DNA from: Rhodocyclaceae bacterium UBA1310
GTDB taxonomy: Bacteria > Pseudomonadota > Gammaproteobacteria > Burkholderiales > Rhodocyclaceae
Length of the DNA: 23,033 nucleotides
Assembly: GCA_002307175.1 (NCBI GenBank)
Contig: DBTS01000111.1
Coordinates: 1 to 23,033 of the forward strand
Direction of reading: 5' to 3'
Shown here: one piece after another, positions 22,226-23,033 of the stretch
Layout of the letters: each line of letters opens with the position of its first letter
Numbering within the stretch: position 1 is the first letter of the stretch
The notes under the pieces: model-generated
Told to the model about the DNA's origin: nothing
The model's database searches: none
What the model saw: only the letters and a program-made list of their open reading frames with translations
Translations under genes and position numbers: made by a program

Positions 22226-23033
22226 ATGTCAATAGCAAGTAAGGTCGATGAAGCCAGCGCAAAAGTGGCAGCGCTGGGCCAAATGACTCACTTACGTCGT
22301 TTGCTGTGTCTGCTGACACTGTCATTCGGCGCGGTCTCTCTTCCCGCATCTGCGGCATCCGGGGAAGCGGGTCTTGTTCTACCGAATCTGGGCGATAAAA
22401 GCCTGGCAACCTTCCTCGGGGGGTTCGCCGGAAGCCAGATCCTCAGTTTCGGGTTGATCGTCTGTGTGCTGGGTCTGCTGTTCGGCGCCCTGTTCTATTC
22501 GCAGATCAAGAAGCTGCCCGTGCATAAATCCATGGCAGACGTCAGCGAACTGATCTACGAAACCTGCAAGACCTATATGATCCGCCAGGGCAAGTTCCTG
22601 ATGTTCCTGGAATGCTTCATTGCCGTGATCATCATTGCGTATTTCGGCCTCGTGCAGCATCTCTCCGCCGCCGAAGTGGTGATCATCCTGGTCTTCTCGC
22701 TGATCGGGATCGCCGGCTCATATGGGGTTGCCTGGTTCGGCATCCGCATCAATACGCTGGCCAACAGCCGCACCGCGTTCGCCTCCTTGGAGGGCAAGGC
22801 ATTCCCGGTGTACGCCATCCCGATGAAGTCCGGCATTTCCATCGGCATGCTGCTGATCTCCACCGAATTGTTCATCATGCTGTGCATCCTGCTGTTCGTG
22901 CCCTCGGCACTGGCCGGCAAGTGTTTCATCGGTTTTGCCATCGGTGAATCACTGGGCGCCGCAGCGCTGCGCATCGCCGGCGGGATCTTCACGAAGATCG
23001 CCGACATTGGCTCCGATCTGATGAAGATCGTCT
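22226..23033 (+). CDS. hppA: Membrane-bound ion-translocating pyrophosphatase, N-terminal part
   Basis: This open frame runs off the right edge, so only 269 residues of an expected 700-800 are seen. The enzyme hydrolyses pyrophosphate to pump protons (or sodium) across the membrane. Diagnostic stretches are GIRINTLANSRTAFA, LEGKAFPVYAIP and the conserved FIGFAIGESLGAAALRIAGGIFTK with DIGSDLMK. Hydrophobic helices follow a leader of about 45 residues with a signal-like segment (LLCLLTLSFGAVSLPASAA). AGGAGG is four bases before ATG 22226; M20 is a less likely start. The residues that decide proton versus sodium pumping and potassium dependence lie beyond the window. It follows the PSRP gene, whose product makes pyrophosphate. 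Confidence 0.93.
   Translation, partial: MSIASKVDEASAKVAALGQMTHLRRLLCLLTLSFGAVSLPASAASGEAGLVLPNLGDKSLATFLGGFAGSQILSFGLIVCVLGLLFGALFYSQIKKLPVHKSMADVSELIYETCKTYMIRQGKFLMFLECFIAVIIIAYFGLVQHLSAAEVVIILVFSLIGIAGSYGVAWFGIRINTLANSRTAFASLEGKAFPVYAIPMKSGISIGMLLISTELFIMLCILLFVPSALAGKCFIGFAIGESLGAAALRIAGGIFTKIADIGSDLMKIV

Noticed and set aside
22573..23007. 144-residue leftward open frame opposite the pyrophosphatase gene
   Set aside because: The plus strand carries unmistakable pyrophosphatase motifs over the same bases.

Overview
The window is about 23 kb of moderately GC-rich, densely coded DNA from a Gram-negative bacterium, most likely a betaproteobacterium. The evidence is two lipoboxes followed by residues that do not retain a lipoprotein in the inner membrane, PEP synthase divergent from its DUF299 regulator, and an M23 / coiled-coil / bactofilin cluster. 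Serine-rich lipoprotein linkers joined to a pectin lyase recall plant-polymer degraders such as Uliginosibacterium or Cellvibrio; a Rhodocyclales relative is my guess, and nothing in the window settles the genus. I see no insertion sequences, phage genes, CRISPR, rRNA or tRNA.

Region 1 (1-476) is non-coding: a facing pair of REP-like palindromes, a weak hairpin plus T-run, and a strong terminator for the leftward operon. Region 2 (477-9948) is a complete aldaric-acid (D-glucarate / galactarate) catabolic locus. A leftward operon encodes an MFS permease, glucarate dehydratase, 5-keto-4-deoxy-D-glucarate aldolase, tartronate semialdehyde reductase, an MOFRL-type glycerate 2-kinase, galactarate dehydratase and a periplasmic family-3 binding protein. 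It is divergent from a FadR-type GntR regulator, and the two predicted promoters have back-to-back -35 elements on one dyad. Together the enzymes convert either diacid to pyruvate and 2-phosphoglycerate.

Region 3 (9949-13419) holds a 400-bp regulatory gap and two rightward, serine-linked lipoproteins: a beta-sandwich protein of unknown function and a family PL11 rhamnogalacturonan lyase. This places pectin depolymerisation next to sugar-acid catabolism. Region 4 (13420-16208) has a secreted Met/Gly/His-rich small protein divergent from an OmpR/EnvZ-like two-component system whose sensor domain carries a similar Met/Gly-rich stretch. The gap between them has GTTACA-type repeats and a long dyad. 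Region 5 (16248-18469) is a leftward envelope operon: M23 peptidase, membrane-anchored coiled-coil protein, bactofilin, NfeD-like protein.

Region 6 (18701-23033) has PEP synthase leftward, its bifunctional regulatory kinase/phosphorylase rightward, and the start of a membrane-bound proton (or sodium) pumping pyrophosphatase that runs off the right edge. PEP synthase suits growth on sugar acids, which yield pyruvate and need gluconeogenesis. The regulator releases pyrophosphate, which the pump can use. The least explained parts are the Met/Gly/His protein with its sensor, the partner lipoprotein of the PL11 lyase, the binding protein that ends the sugar-acid operon, and the leader of the pyrophosphatase gene.
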